A stretch of 64,000 nucleotides of DNA from Platanthera guangdongensis (GCA_039583875.1 CM077158.1:125981900-126045899), one strand, 5' to 3'. Shown: positions 11,180-23,979, counted from the stretch's first letter. Translations and numbers: made by a program. The notes: a model not told the origin generated them from the letters alone.

Positions 11180-12298
11180 TTGTTGACGTTGTGTCCTGGA
11201 TTAGAAGAAATAGTTTTAGATATGTATAAGGCGTCAAGAGAGGTTGACCGAGCAGAGTTGGGTGCAATGGAGTTTCAGGAGGATGAATTTGAGTTACGGG
11301 GACCCGATATGAACATTCTTGAAAGGCCTCATGAGGCGTGGGATGGAGGCCTTGAGCGTGCGGCCGTTCCCCCATTCGATTCTGAAGACTTTCACGAGCT
11401 CAAGTGGCTTCCTGATACTTTGAAGTATGCCTTTCTAGGGGAGAAAGACACCCACCCTGTCATTATTTCAGCATACCTTTTGGCTGATCAGGAATGTCAT
11501 CTCGTTGATTTGCTAAAGTTACATAGGGAAGCATTTGGGTGGAAAATTTCAGATGTTCAAGGTATCAGTCCCGTTATTTGCATGCATAAGGTTTTACTGG
11601 AGGATAATTTCAATCCATCGGCCCAACCACAATGCCGATTAAATCCTATGTTGCATGAGGTGGTAAAAAAGGAGGTTATCAAACTTTTGGATGCTGGGAT
11701 TATTTACCCCATAAGTGATAGTGAATGGGTGAGTCTGGTTCAACTAGTCCCCAAAAAATGAGGTGTTACTGTCATCCGTAATGAGATTGGCGAACCGCTT
11801 ACTACTACGCCTGTTATTGGGTGGAGAGTTTGCATTGATTATCGAAAGTTAAATGCGGCGACCAGAAAAGACCACTTCCCACTGCCATTCATGGACCAGA
11901 TGCTGGAAAGGCTGGTCGGGCATGGGTACTACTGTCTCTTGGATGGGTATTCGGGATATTATCAGCTGGCTATTGCCCCTGAGGACCAAGAAAGTATGAC
12001 GTCTACGTGCCCGTCAGGGACATTTGCTTTCTGGCGACTTCCCTTTGGGTTGTGCAACGGTGTAGCCACTTTTCAGCATTGCATGACTGCAATTTTTCGT
12101 GAAATGGTTGTTGATTTCTTAGAAGTGTTCATGGATGACTTTTCCCTATTTGGTGATAGCTTCGATGGAGCATTGCGCAACCTCTCGTTGGTCTTGCAGC
12201 ACTGCGAGGCTACCAATTTAGTGCTCAACTGGGAGAAGTGCCATTTCATGGTGTGTGGTGGGATTGTTCTGGTCACAAAGTCTCTCAGCTGGGGCTAG
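11180..12298 (+). pseudogene. pol: Athila-A reverse transcriptase
   Basis: Begins with the linker LKYAFLGEKDTHPVIIS seen ahead of RT in Athila. RT blocks follow: LDAGIIYPISDSEWVS, VCIDYRKLNAATRKDHFPLPF, the first catalytic Asp in CLLDGYSGYYQL, and the active-site loop FMDDFSLFG near 12130. A TGA at 11759-11761 replaces a Gly codon (KKG), and a frameshift near 12290 moves the rest to another frame. Confidence 0.9.
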
Positions 12299-12309
12299 AA
12301 GTAGATCCT

Positions 12310-13217
12310 GCAAAGGTTGAGGTGATTAAAAACCAGCCCCCTCCTTCATCTCTACATGGCATCCGCAATTTCTTGGGGCATGTTGGGTTCTATCGGCACT
12401 TCATTCAGGATTTCTAGGCTATATCTAAGCCCTTATCCAATCTTTTGGTGAAGGATGCAAAGTTTGAGTTTCATGATGACTGTCATTGGTCATTTAACTG
12501 TTTGAAAGATCTCTTGGTTACTGCCCCGATTCTCTCATCCCCTAATTGGACAGCGCCTTTTGAGTTAATGTGTGATGCTAGAGACGTGGCAGTGGGGGCT
12601 GTGTTGGGGCAGTGTAAAAATAAAATCTTCCATATGATTGCTTACGCGAGTCGAACATTGAACGATACATAGCTAAATTATACCACCATCGAGAAGGAGT
12701 TCTTGGCTGTCGTCTTTGCTTTTGAAAAGTTCCACTCCTATTTGGTCCTTTCCAAAGTGGTGGTGCACTCTGACCACGCGGTGATTTGCTTCCTCGTGCG
12801 CAAGAAAGATACCAAACCTCGGCTTATGCGTTATATTTTATTACCGCAGGGGTATGATATTGAAATTCGGTATCGCCAAGGAATTGATAATGTGATCGCC
12901 GATCATCTGTCGAGACTCGACGGGGGAGGATGCGAGGATTCGCATGGAGTTTCTATTTCTGATTCCTTTCCTGATGAAGGCCTCTTCGTACTTTTTTCTT
13001 CTACGCCTGCTCTGTGGTATGCTGATTTTGCCATTTTTGGCAAGAAAAGCATTGCCTTCACATTTAACGTATCAACAAAAGAAAAAGTTTTTTTTCTGAC
13101 GTCAAATATTACCTTTGGGAGGATCCTCTCTTGTTCCGCACCTGCGCTGACCGTGTTATTCGACGTTGCATCCCAGAAATTGAGGTTAAAGACATTCTGC
13201 GGTAATGCCACGATCGT
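12310..13217 (+). pseudogene. pol: Athila-A RT thumb, RNase H and start of integrase
   Basis: In another frame from the RT part: RNFLGHVGFYRHFI, then RNase H with Asp in ELMCDARDVAVG, Glu in EKEFLAVVFAFEKF and Asp in VHSDHAV, then the family motif DNVIADHLSRL. A stop at 12670-12672 and one near 12417 interrupt it. From about 13060 the reading shifts again and leads into the integrase zinc module (CHDRVAGGHFG). A plus-frame continuation to 13377 is out-of-frame noise after about 13050. Confidence 0.85.
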
Positions 13218-14312
13218 GTGGCAGGTGGACATTTTGGTGCCGCACGGACATCTCGCAAGGTCCTTCAGTGTGGATTATTTTGGCCTACGCTGTTTCGGGA
13301 TTCTTTTACATATGTCAAAGAGTGCAACGAATGTCAACACACTGGAAACATCACTCGACGTGATGAGATGCCTCTGAACAACATGGTGGTCTGCGAGTTA
13401 TTTGATGTTTGGGGAATTGACTTTATGGGTCCCTTCCCCATGTCGCATGGGACGTAGTATATTTTGGTCGCTGTTGATTATGTGTCCAAATGGGTGGAGG
13501 CATAGGCGGTTGCATCGAATGATGCTCGCACCGTACTCTGCTTCCTGTATAAAAATATCTTATCTCGCTTTGGTGCCCCGAGGACTATAATTAGCGGCGG
13601 AGGTAGTCATTTTTGCAGCCGGCAATTCACTCAATTGCTGAAAAGGTTCGATGTTCATCACAAGGTTGCATTAGCGTATCATCCCCAGACTTGTGGTCAA
13701 GTGGAAGTTTCGAACCGAGAGCTGAAGCGAATTTTCGAAAAATCGATTCACTCCAACCGAAAGGAATGGGCTAAGCGAGTGGATGATGCTCTTTGGGCTT
13801 ATCAAACGGCATTTAAGACCCTCATTGGGATGTCACCATTCCAGCTGGTTTAGGGGAAATCTTGCCACCTTCCGGTTGAATTGGAACACAAGGCCCTGTG
13901 GGCCACTAAATTGCTCAACATGTACTTCAAGGAGGTGTCGCGTAAGAGGCGTGGGCAGATTTGCAAGCTTGACGAATTCCGCTTGCGCGCATATGAAAGC
14001 ACGAGCGTATATAAGGAAAGGACCAAACGCTGGCAAGATAGTCATATCTTGCCCAAGGAATTCAAGCCGGACGACCATGTTCTTTTGTACAATTCACACT
14101 TATGGCTTTTCCCTGGGAAGTTGAAATCCAGATGGAGTGGTCCTTATACTGTCGTGAGTGCTTCTCCCTACGGCGCAATTGAGATTCGAGCTAACAAGGA
14201 AAAAAATTTCAAAGTTAATGGGCACCACTTGAAGCAGTTTGATGGTGGCGTTATAGAAAAGGACGTGCACTGCTTGTTGTTACAAGATCCCGATGATGGA
14301 TTGGCTTCTTGA
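13218..14312 (+). pseudogene. int: Athila-A integrase
   Basis: Continues the zinc module (GGHFGAARTSRK ... CNECQH), then the core: Asp in GIDFMGPF, then ISGGGSHF where relatives have the second catalytic Asp (Gly here), then Glu in GQVEVSNRELKR. The C-terminal part has the Athila line LPVELEHKALWA and [13 protein letters not shown]. Stops occur near 13458, 13505 and 13853. Loss of the second Asp means no integration activity. Confidence 0.9.
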
Positions 14313-16125
14313 GTTGTTTTACTTTTGCTGTCTTTTTAATTTACTTTCTTGTGCGAGTGGTTACCTGAATATTGTATAAAACTGTTAATACAGGTATTTG
14401 GTCCACCTTAAGGACGGTAAAGAAAAGGGCTTGTGGGAGACAACCCAATTTCGCTGCGTTTAATTTGTTTGCTTAGCTTTTTGAGTGTGCAGGCCTATTA
14501 TTTGCTGGTTGGAGATGAGCTTCTTGCAGGTGATTTTGTCTGGGTTGCGGTCTTAGTGATCAAGATTAAGGCCAATCTTCTGGTGTGCTCATCTTCTAAG
14601 AATTGGGTAACTTCTCCCCTTTTCTCATTTTTAATTTTCACATCCACTTATTTTGCTGTGCTTTTTATCTTAAGTCTGGGAGGAGAGCTTGTCAATGTTA
14701 CCTTTGCACGTGCACTTTATTTGCATACCAGTAGCTGTTTTTAATTTATTTGTTTAGTTCATTGCATTGCGCATCTTTGCACCCACATGAGCGCGTACTT
14801 AGCTTTTTGTGTATGGCGAGTCAAACTTGTTTCTTTCGTTAGATTTAGAAAAATTACCTTGCTAATATAGGATTGTGAGACGGGGTAAAATGTTGACCTT
14901 GCTGTACTCCTAGTTGAATGCTCTTGTCTCGTGTAGAAATTAGAGTAGAATTAATTTTTCTGCATGCTTTTAGTTTTATATTTTTCTAATTGCGTAAGTT
15001 CTTTTTATTCTACTCAAAAATTATTGAATCCGGTGTGAATCCGACGGTAGCTTAGGGATGTGTGTAGACAACCATTAGATTCGTATTGCTCGAGTTGGGA
15101 GGATGGATAGTCTTTCTCATTGGCTAAGAACTTGCCCCAAGCTACTCTCGAAGCATTGGTGCAGGGTTAGTTAAGCGTGAGCATGATGTAGGCCATCTTT
15201 TTGGCCAGGTTGAGCTTTGTACCCATTCCTATCATATTATCCTCGCTAGCCCCGTTGTGCCTACCCCTCCTTTGATTCAGCCCCACTTTTATTTCACCAA
15301 AGCCTAGTAGCCGACCCTAGTCGCACACCCAAGCCTAGCTTTGCTATTTTCTAATTTGATTGCTGGGGGTGTTGATGCGGTGTGGATCTTTGTGAAATGT
15401 GTGGTTGTGCTCCCAAGAATTTATTAGCTGGAATTGTGCATAAGAAAAGGAAAAAAATAAGATGAAACGTTATAAAAAGAAAATTTGAAAAGGAAAGAAA
15501 AAGTGGAAATAAAAGCATAACTGAAAATCTGTTTTGAGTTAGTATTTGTTGTGGCGTAGGCGGTGCACACACCTGTATTTCAAAAATTAAGTCTGGGGGT
15601 GTGGTGTTCCCGCGTGTTTTGTGGATAGCAGATAGCTTTTTTTTGGTGCTAGCTCAGCTGGGTTTTGCGCGTAGCCTTCATTTTTATCGTTGATTACCCC
15701 GCCATAACCCAAGCCCCATTAACACCCGAGGTCCTACGGACTTGCGCTTAAGGCAAACTAGTGCAGTGGAGAGAGTGTGAACGGGCAAGCATATGGTCAC
15801 CAACATTGGTGGATTCCTTTAGAGATTGTCCCAAATCCCGATCTTTGGCAATACTCGCCTTAGCGGATAGTCTATTTTCTCCCTACGCGTGATCGGAGGA
15901 TTCACCGTGATTCTATTTTTGAGTAGTCATAGAATTTTTGTTACGCATGCTGAAAAGTATAAATTATCTTCTATGCTTAGAAATTTTCTCTACTGAATTT
16001 TTAAGCCCGCGAGCGTGTGACTTCGCATGGTACCCCAGATCATAATTATTATGCTAGTCGGTTCTTTTTCTATTCTGCAAGGATCTTCTTTGCTTGGGAC
16101 GCGCAAATAGGTAAGTCTGGGTGTG
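14313..16125 (+). other. Athila-A 3' noncoding region with repeated polypurine-like tracts
   Basis: About 1.8 kb without a supported gene; a 103-codon hydrophobic open frame at 14433-14744 has no recognisable features. PPT-like motifs occur four times: AAGTCTGGGAGGAGAG (14672-14687), TGCTGGGGGTGTTG (15361-15374), AAGTCTGGGGGTGTGG (from 15589) and AAGTCTGGGTGTG (16113-16125). The last directly abuts the 3' LTR and is the working PPT by position. Confidence 0.75.
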
Positions 16126-17754
16126 TGATGAGTCCTGTTTATATAGGGTTTTGCGTACTCATCTGGGCTTTTTTTTTCCTGTCTTTGCACTTCACTTTTC
16201 AGTTATTTTCATTGATATTTCATTACTGACGCGTTTCACGTTTAGTGCACCTTTCTAGCCCGAGGGTGCGCAATTGCGCATTCGTTTGCTGGGTATGCAC
16301 TTGGTGCTCCCCGAGTCTCGTTCCAGTATTTTTATTGCTTTTCGTTGATTGCTGGAGGGTCCTCCATTGATAGTATTTTTGTGTGCAGGTGGTCAGTTTT
16401 CCCTTCTTCAAAATGCTGATTTGAGGAAACCGCACGACCGTGCGTTTTTTTGGCGCACGGTTTGTTTCCGTCGTGCGTTTTCCTGCAGATTATTTTGGAA
16501 GATTAACCGGCCCGTGTGATTGCTTCACACACGGTTTCATCAGAACTGTGCGCGATGGAAACACACAGTTTTCCTGTAGCCTTTTGGTTTTTCTCTGTTC
16601 TGTGGCAGGTTGTGCGTCTTCTTCACGCATGGGCGGAAGCGCCCATGCACGCGTTAACGCACGATTTCTCCTGGTTGCCTGCATTTTATACTTTCTGGTC
16701 GCTACCCATGCGAATTATTTCACGCACGGGAAGAATCGCCTGTGTGCGAGTAAAATCACACGGGTCAACGCTTCTTCTTCCTCATGTGCGCCCTGGTTAT
16801 TAATATCACACGGTTCATGCACGGTCGTGCGCCAGACCGTGCAAGACCAATTTTTCTGACTTTTACTATTTAAGCCGCAGATTTCTCCTGGACTGGATAC
16901 TCATATTTTTCCCCCGCCATTTCTGCCCATTGGAGCGGGAAATCGCCCCTCCAGCCGTCGTTTTCTCTCTCCTCCATGGAGGGTTAATCTGGCCACCCTT
17001 TCCTCCTCCAAAGAGCTTGCAAAAGATTTGTCTCCGGCCACCACCGCCATTGCCGATTTCCAAGTTGATATTAGAGTTCTTTGTCGCTGAACTTGTGAAG
17101 CATTTTGCTCCGGTCTGCATCAGCAACTACAACACGAAGAACCCGGTTGTGAAGAAGGAAGTGACAGCCCTTCGCGATACCAGATTCCTTCCAAACACCG
17201 AGCTAGGACGAGACTTAACAACCCTCGCTTCCGGTCGCGAACCATTGAGAGTCTTCGAGTGCTTTGTTGTATTTCTTTCCCCCTTTTTCTTGGATTTATG
17301 TTAAACTGAACTTGTGCTAGTTAGCTTGAGATTTATTAACTATGTTTTGTTCAAGGTCTTGTTACGGTTTTGTACGGTGATTCCTTGTTCATGGTATATG
17401 TTGATTAGTTTCCTCCTTGTTAGATAAAGTCGTTTATGAGCCGTTCTAGCGACTGCTAGAAGCGCGCGTTGTGAAGAGGTGTTTACGACCCTTGTTAGTT
17501 CATTCGTCTCCGCTATTACTCCTTGGAGTAATTCACCTTGGAGACGTGGTGATGGCGACCCGCACTAGTTTGTTGTTGCTTAGTGTAGGAAAACCGAAAT
17601 CAAAACTCTCGATTTTATTTAGCACTTTCATTCATTTCTCTGAAAGCGAAATCTATGCTCCCTACTTGCACTCCGTGTGAGATCGATACTTGGGGAAGCT
17701 ACTCCTCCATTTTATTACTTGGTCGTGAACGGTAATCTTACCTCTAGCTCATCA
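16126..17754 (+). repeat. Athila-A 3' LTR
   Basis: Begins TGATGAGTCCTG after the polypurine tract and ends CTCATCA before TSD TCTGC. Matches the 5' LTR along its length, including the CGCACGG cluster and the TATA-like site at 16866-16876. Confidence 0.95.
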
Positions 17755-17759
17755 TCTGC

Positions 17760-19845
17760 CTAGGTGGGGAACTGTATCTTTTCCTTTTCTTTCTTTCCTT
17801 GAGCTCATTCTTAGAGAATCTCATCCAGTGAGCCATATCTGGAGTGAGAGGAATATTATGCAGAATGTAGTAAGGAGTATCAGCAGTATGGTCAGACTTA
17901 GGAACAGCCTTGGGAGGAGCCCTTCTGTTCTTATACTTTACTTTCTTAGAACTTGAATCATCAGATTCCTCATCATCATTAGATGATTTAGGAGGATTAT
18001 CATACAGATCATCCAATTGCTTTAGCCATTCAGCTGAGATTCCTGGAACATGAGGCTATTTTTGAACTGCTAGCTCTGCAATAAATTGTGTAACAATGTA
18101 GGTACTTTCTTCTTCCATGTCTTCAAACATAAGATCATCAAGATTGGGAAAGGGAGTTTCATCCCAAGGAAGACATGGAGGAGAGAAAGCCTTAGGCTAT
18201 GAAATAAGAACTGTCTCACTAGAATCTTCAACAACTAGGATTTCTATAATCTCTGGAACAACAAAACTTGCCCTTAGTTGACTCACAACGATAGGACTTA
18301 TTGAAGCAGTATAACACACTATGGCCTTGGAGTGATGAACATCAAAACTTGGTAAAAAATTTCAGTAAATTGAATTAAAAGAATTAAGTAAAGAAATTAA
18401 ATCCACTGTGGGATTGATGCTGCAATCACCAATCGTGATAATCTCGGGAACTGCTTCTATAGAAACTGAATCAGCTGCTGCTGGAGAAACTGTTGCTGCT
18501 GCTGGAGCTGGAGCTGGAGCTTCTTCCTGGAATATCTCCCCTGTATGGATTCAGAGAGTACTGAACCCAGGCCCTGGAAAGAAGAAGGGATAGAGGAAGA
18601 GGAGGCAATAAGAGCAGCAAGAGAGTTTATGGAGGCAGTTAGAGGTGCTATGAGATGTCAGATAGTTGGAGAGATAAGCTCCATGATAGTGGAAATTGGG
18701 GGAAAATCCAGTTGCATAACCTCAGGTGGTGTCTGAGTAGATACAGATGGATGGATGGATGGAGGACGAGGGAATAATGAAATATGGCATGACTTCATGC
18801 TGAGATGGAGAATGTTGATGTTGAGGAGATGGTGATGGAGTTGGTAAATGATCAAAAGTTGGAAGTGACAGAGAAGATTGTAGTGGTATGTCATCAAGGT
18901 GAGGTGTATAGGAGATTGAGGAGGTGGGGATGGATAATCCTCTGGTATGTGGATTGGAGATTGAGGAAGTGGGGAATGAGATTGTGATGGTGAGGAAGTA
19001 GGAGTTTGAGAGGAAGTGGATGGTTGTTGGAGGTCAGTTGATGAAGGAACTGTGGATTGTGGTGGAGATGGAGGAGGAGTAGGAGCTTCTTCTTCAGGTG
19101 AGGGAGTGACTGTAACTGTCCTAGTGTTCTCTGAAGCTCTGGAAGAGGAGAAGCCCTGGATGGCTTAGAGATGGTCCTCTCACATCTACCAAATAAGGCA
19201 GAGGTTAGCCTCTTGGAGGCATTGATGAACATGGTCTGGGAGACCAAAAGTTCAGGAGCCTTGGCCTGGAAGAAAATTCCCAAAATCCTCCCAAAACATA
19301 CTTCTTTCTTTGAGTTTTTCTTCTTGATTAATTCAAATAGCAACAAACCCCAATTTTCTAATTTCTTATTAACTAGGGCACACATCACCAAGAATTGGTG
19401 CCTGATAATATAATCATGGGCTGTGTGCTTTCCTAGTAACACTTTCCCTACTACATCAACCAGAAACTTATATTCTACAGACAAAGTTTTTCTTTAACAA
19501 TTTATTAGGGATTCCCTATTGGTGACCCATCTTAATCAGCATAGAATAATACTCATAACTGTCTAATTCTATATCTTCTTCTTCATTAACCAAACCAAAA
19601 ATCTCAAATAAAATACCAGGTGTTAGAGTAACCTGATGGCCTGCGATGGTACCAATCATTGTTTCTGCATCTGGTGAACTTGAAGTGTAGACTAATTCTC
19701 TTTTCTCGATCACTGGAAGTTTGATCTTGGTGGTCATAAGTTTCCTCAGTTGTTGTTCTTCAAACATTTGCCGAATATCTGTGAATATCTGATCGGTATG
19801 GCTGAATGAATCGAAGTCGATATTGAATCCAGTATCATATTTCAT
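17760..19845 (-). pseudogene. SIRE-A env-like ORF, proximal part (right of Athila-A)
   Basis: Minus-strand reading starting near 19845 and broken by frameshifts and stops. The first 300 codons include a segment (19484-19300) that aligns with the SIRE-B env-like protein at about 40% identity by eye: KFLxxxVGKVxL ... AHD ... W..LLF.LI. A Pro/Ser/His-rich part (about 19130-18660) follows, then an acidic segment (DDEESDDSSSKK) and a basic one (RKKRKRY) near 17760. Env-like third ORFs are known in SIRE/Maximus copia elements, but no fusion or membrane function can be claimed. No RT is attached here, so the element assignment rests on this similarity. Confidence 0.6.
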
Positions 19846-20871
19846 GCTGGAGAGAGAAATCGTCGGAATCGCTATTGTTTTCCTACAAAAATGAGAGAGA
19901 TCAAGAGCAAGAGAACTAGAAAGCGCGGGATAGAGCTTGAAGAAAACCTAGTTATAGGGTTTTCAGAATATGAAGCGACAAACTCTGTTCTGCAAAAAAA
20001 AATTATTCGTTCTTGAAAGTCAAGCCTATGGGTAGAAAGTCACCTAGGGGGGTGAATAGGTGACCTATTAAACTCCTTTGAAGTTCTTTTAACTTTTTCT
20101 ATGAGCCCTAATGAAATTCAAAATATAAGCTGTACCCAGCATAAATAATAGAATAACAAAACTGGTCACAGTATATGCAGCAAAGAACACAGCACACAAC
20201 ACAAGGGACACAACAAGTTTATAGTGGTTCCCCTATCTAGGGTACATCCACTTTCCCCCTTCTTCCTCACTAGCAATGTGCTAGATAAGGTTATAGCTCC
20301 TCCTTCATAACTCAGATGCTCAGATCCTACAAGGCTCAATTTCTCTCCAAGAAACCTACACTCAGACCCACTGGTCCTACCTCAGAGATATCACAATCTC
20401 CTTCCTCAGAGATCTCCACAATCTCCTACCTCAACCCTTATAAATTAGGCTTACAAAAACTCAGAGAATAAGATCTCCTACCCACTCAGATCTCTAGGAG
20501 ATCTTACAATGAAATTTGATAAAACATTTTACAGAAAATAGAAAACCTATAATCTGTTCGATTGGTGTGTACAGTTTCTTTCACTCAGCTGCAGTTTGAT
20601 TTCTTCTTGATAGATCTGCAAGCTAAATTGAGTTTCTTCTGAATCAGTAACTTCTTGAAGAAGATCAGATGGAATAGGTTGAAGATACTGAAGAACATGT
20701 TACTTAATCCCTAGATCAACCTTAAAAAAGGGATCTAAAGACTTTCTTGAAGATCAATTTCTTCTTCTCTTTTCTTTTCTTGATTCGTCTCTTTGAGACT
20801 GAAGAATAGAATCGGTCGGTGTATCAATAACTATGTATGTATATCTATATTCTTCTCAAGACAGCACCTTC

Positions 20872-20879
20872 TATTTATA
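20872..20879 (-). promoter_or_regulatory. TATA box of SIRE-B LTR
   Basis: TATAAATA on the minus strand inside the LTR, about 270 bases downstream of the GTGTCGACAC cluster in element orientation. Confidence 0.65.
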
Positions 20880-21149
20880 GAAATCTCAAACAGCTTGGAC
20901 TCATATTGATGACATCAGCAACTGTCAGCAAATCCTTCCTTGAATTGTCTTTATAAAAGCAATGCCTTCTAGTATCGACCAGAATGATCTGACTTTTCTT
21001 GACCTGATTAATGTTCACTCAGCACATTCTAACATATAATCATTGATGTAGACAAGATGTCTCGAAATCTGTGCTGAGACATCTTTGACATACCCAACAC
21101 TTACATACTTGGAACAGTTATCATCTCGGAACAAAAAAGGTTGAGACAG

Positions 21150-21510
21150 ATTAGTTGTGTCAACACATCTGTTATTTGTGTCGACACATCTTAGTTTTGC
21201 CTTGTGTCGACACCGAAGTTTTGTCTCGACACCTCGGTTATCTGTGTCGACGCATCTTAGTTCTGTCTTGTGTCGACACAGATGTTTTGTCTCGACACAT
21301 CTGTTATCTGTGTCGACTTATCTTCTGTACTTTGACTACTGATCTGTCCTGTGGCGACATAGAACTATTGTCTCGACACATCTTCTGTTCTTTGTGTTGA
21401 CCACTGATCTGTCTTGCGTCGACATAGAAGTATTGTCTCGACACATCTTCTGTTCTTTGTGTTGACTACTGATCTGTCTTGTGTCGACACAGAAGTATTG
21501 TCTCGGCACA
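21150..21510. repeat. GTGTCGACAC palindrome cluster in SIRE-B U3
   Basis: Four exact GTGTCGACAC and about a dozen one- or two-mismatch versions (TCTCGACACA, TGTTGACTAC) alternate with TCT/TTG-rich spacers. Confidence 0.9.
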
Positions 21511-21601
21511 TTGACGTAGAATAATTGGTTCAACTTTGAACCTGCACATATAAACTTAGCATACATCAAATACACCTTTGGGTATATCATTGAGTTGTGA
21601 A

Positions 21602-21607
21602 GGGGAC
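21602..21607. repeat. Target site duplication GGGGAC (left) of Athila-B
   Basis: GGGGAC precedes the left LTR and is repeated at 42455-42460 after the right LTR; the interrupted SIRE LTR reads smoothly across the two. Confidence 0.9.
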
Positions 21608-22589
21608 TATGCGCCCGCGAACAGACTCTTACTGTGGTTGGTTCGGTGAGTCAATCGCCGCGGGCGTGCTACAGTAGGCAAGTGCACCTATCGCAAGTAG
21701 TACTCGATATTCGGGGAAATACCGAGGTCGTATTGTTCTCGGGGTCGTGTTGACTATTCTTACTCCTCCGGGAGGACTATTATTTTACTGCAAGTAAGGT
21801 GGATTTTTTTAATTAACTAAAGACGGAAAAGCAAAGGAGCGAAAAAACGATTTAGAAAATATTCGATGAAGGGTTAACGCTCGGCATCGAATCAGATTAA
21901 GACTAAAACAATTTTTAATAATTATAGGACTTAGTTCTCAAATTAATAATAAGGCAACTTGGCCGTGGAGGTTCCACAAATGTGAGCTCACCTAGCTATA
22001 GGGATATCGCTCACCTAAACGTTAAGACTATTCAACCAAACGTTAGTCCGACGAAGGATTCCTCTTAACGCCCACTTTACGCTTAGAACCCCGCTATTGG
22101 GTGGGGAACCCAATCCGGTAGAATTACGCTTGTCCTCTTTCGAGGGTATGCACGCAACTCTATTTACCCAGGGGTGATCGGTCCATATGCACGGCCTCTC
22201 GACTAGCTAGCATATGGACTACGGAAATAGGGCCCACACATCGATATGTGGTCCTACGCGTCGTTAACCCGGGGTAAACCTTAAGTCCTTAAATTAAAAT
22301 GAAAATAAAGAGCTTCAATTATTAGAAATCATTTTAAATGTCCCAATGCTCTTCGATGCCGAGGCTAATAGCGATTAGCCACACATCGGTATGGGGACGG
22401 CTTTATAATTTAGTGAGGCGCAAGTTCAGAATTAAACGCTAAATAATTATAAGAAGAGGACATAAAAACAAATAACAAACATTTAGAAAGCTGAAAAGTT
22501 AGCTAAAACAAGAACTCACGCACACTCCAAATTATAAATTAAACAGAAACTAAGTTACACATAAAAGAAATTTGCATAATTGAAATTGC

Positions 22590-22950
22590 GAGTCCCACTG
22601 AAACAAGTGGGGGCGGGAAATAAAAGCTTAAAATTGCAAGTCCTACTCAAACGAGTAGGACTAAAATGAAAGCGAGTCCTACTCGAACGAGTAGGAGAAA
22701 ATAAATGCGATTAGAAGGCTTTCTCAAATATTTACATGGAGATAAATACACACCATTTAACTCAAACGAGTAGGCGAAAATAAATGTAGGTACAAGTCCT
22801 ACTCAAACGAGTAGGCGGGAAATAAAGTCCGTCCATTTAACTCAAGTGAGTAGGCGGAAAAATAAAGAAAGAAAATTACAAGTCCTACTCAAAAGAGTAG
22901 GACTGAAAATGAAAACGATGCGCCATTTAACTCTTAACGAGTAGGCGGAA
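22590..22950. repeat. AGTCCTACTC/GAGTAGGACT hairpin cluster in Athila-B LTR
   Basis: About eight stem-loop-like units such as TCCTACTCGAACGAGTAGGA, each about 20 bases and spaced 30-60 bases. Copies vary in both arms. In element orientation the cluster is downstream of the TATA box, so it would be in the RNA. The 5' LTR has the same cluster at about 40346-40710. Confidence 0.85.
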
Positions 22951-23956
22951 ATAAATGCACACAAACACACACACTCCATATGAATTTCAAAAAAGCATTA
23001 AAATTAACACCTACACTCACACACTCTACATAATTTGAACAAAGCATTAAAAGAAAGCATTACAATTTAACACCTACACTCACACACTCTACATAATTTG
23101 AACAAAGCATTAAAAGAAAGCATTAAAATTTAACACCTACACTCACACACTCTTCATAAATGGGGAAAGCAATAAAAAGTTATACTCATACACTCACACA
23201 CACAAATTGAAAGCAAAATGAAAGTTACCTAAAAATTAAAACTTTTACTTTTTCATGCTTAGGTTTTGCCAAAAACAAATAAAAAGAAGAAATTAAAATT
23301 TTTAGAAGACAAAAGTTTTTTTCAAAACAAATTAAAAACCAAAGTTCTTGGAAAATTAAAATTACAAGATTTTCATTTTTATGTTTTCATAAAAGTGATA
23401 AAAAAGGTGAAAAAGAAAATGAAAAGAACAAAAAGAGGTTTTACAATCCTACAACAAACCTAAGAAAAGAAAATAAAATTCACTTTCAAATCTCTTTTAC
23501 AAATTCATAAGTATGAAATAATAAACAAAAAAAAACAATAAGGAAGAACATGTTGAAGATGAGATAACCATATCATACAATGCTTGGAAATCAAACCTAC
23601 TACAAAACCTATCATGAAGACAAATGAAAAACATTACTATTAAACATGTTACACTCATACACACACACACACTTTTCATAAAGAGAAGAACAAAGGTGAA
23701 ACTAAGAATAAAATGAGAAGAAAAGTGGGCACAAGAGTTCATTCCAAAGCAAAATAAGAAGAGAAAATCTAACATTTTTATTGATTAAAGGAAACTATTA
23801 CAAGCTATTACAAAGACAAGGCTAAAACAAAAACAAACATGAAAGAAAAAGGGGGAAGAAATCTCCTTACATAGCACTAGAATCCACGGATGCAACCCAC
23901 AAAAAGACACTAAAATGGCCCAAAAATCTGAACCCTTGGACCTTACAGAAATGGGC

Positions 23957-23964
23957 AATTTATA
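23957..23964 (-). promoter_or_regulatory. TATA box of Athila-B 3' LTR
   Basis: TATAAATT on minus, conserved at 41713-41720 in the 5' LTR, directly downstream (element sense) of the CACGGGCGTG cluster. Confidence 0.65.
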
Positions 23965-23979
23965 GGCAAAAAATTCTAA

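Larger units (their letters stand above)
7864..17754 (+). mobile_element. Athila-A: full-length but decayed Ty3/gypsy (Athila-type) retrotransposon
   Basis: Bounded by LTRs 7864-9490 (1627 bases) and 16126-17754 (1629 bases) and by a perfect 5-base duplication TCTGC. A perfect 18-base tRNA-Asp PBS follows the 5' LTR. Gag, protease, RT, RNase H and integrase are in gypsy order, with many stops and several frameshifts. The two LTRs differ at many positions, so the insertion is clearly older than Athila-B and Copia-B. It is inserted in the SIRE-A env-like region. Confidence 0.95.
20014..21607 (-). repeat. SIRE-B 3' LTR, distal portion (continues at 42461-42499)
   Basis: Minus-oriented LTR split by Athila-B. 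Its end at 20014 (TGAAAGTCAAGCC on plus) matches the LTR end style of SIRE-E (61864) and SIRE-C (59325), including the CCTATTCACCCCCC run before it. Removing Athila-B gives an LTR of about 1630 bases. Contains a GTGTCGACAC cluster at 21150-21510 and a TATA box at 20872-20879. Confidence 0.85.

Noticed and set aside
14433..14744. Hydrophobic 103-codon frame after Athila-A integrase, as a possible envelope gene
   Set aside because: Too short, begins in noncoding context and overlaps a PPT-like motif; no signal/TM arrangement that convinces, and Athila env-like ORFs are much longer.
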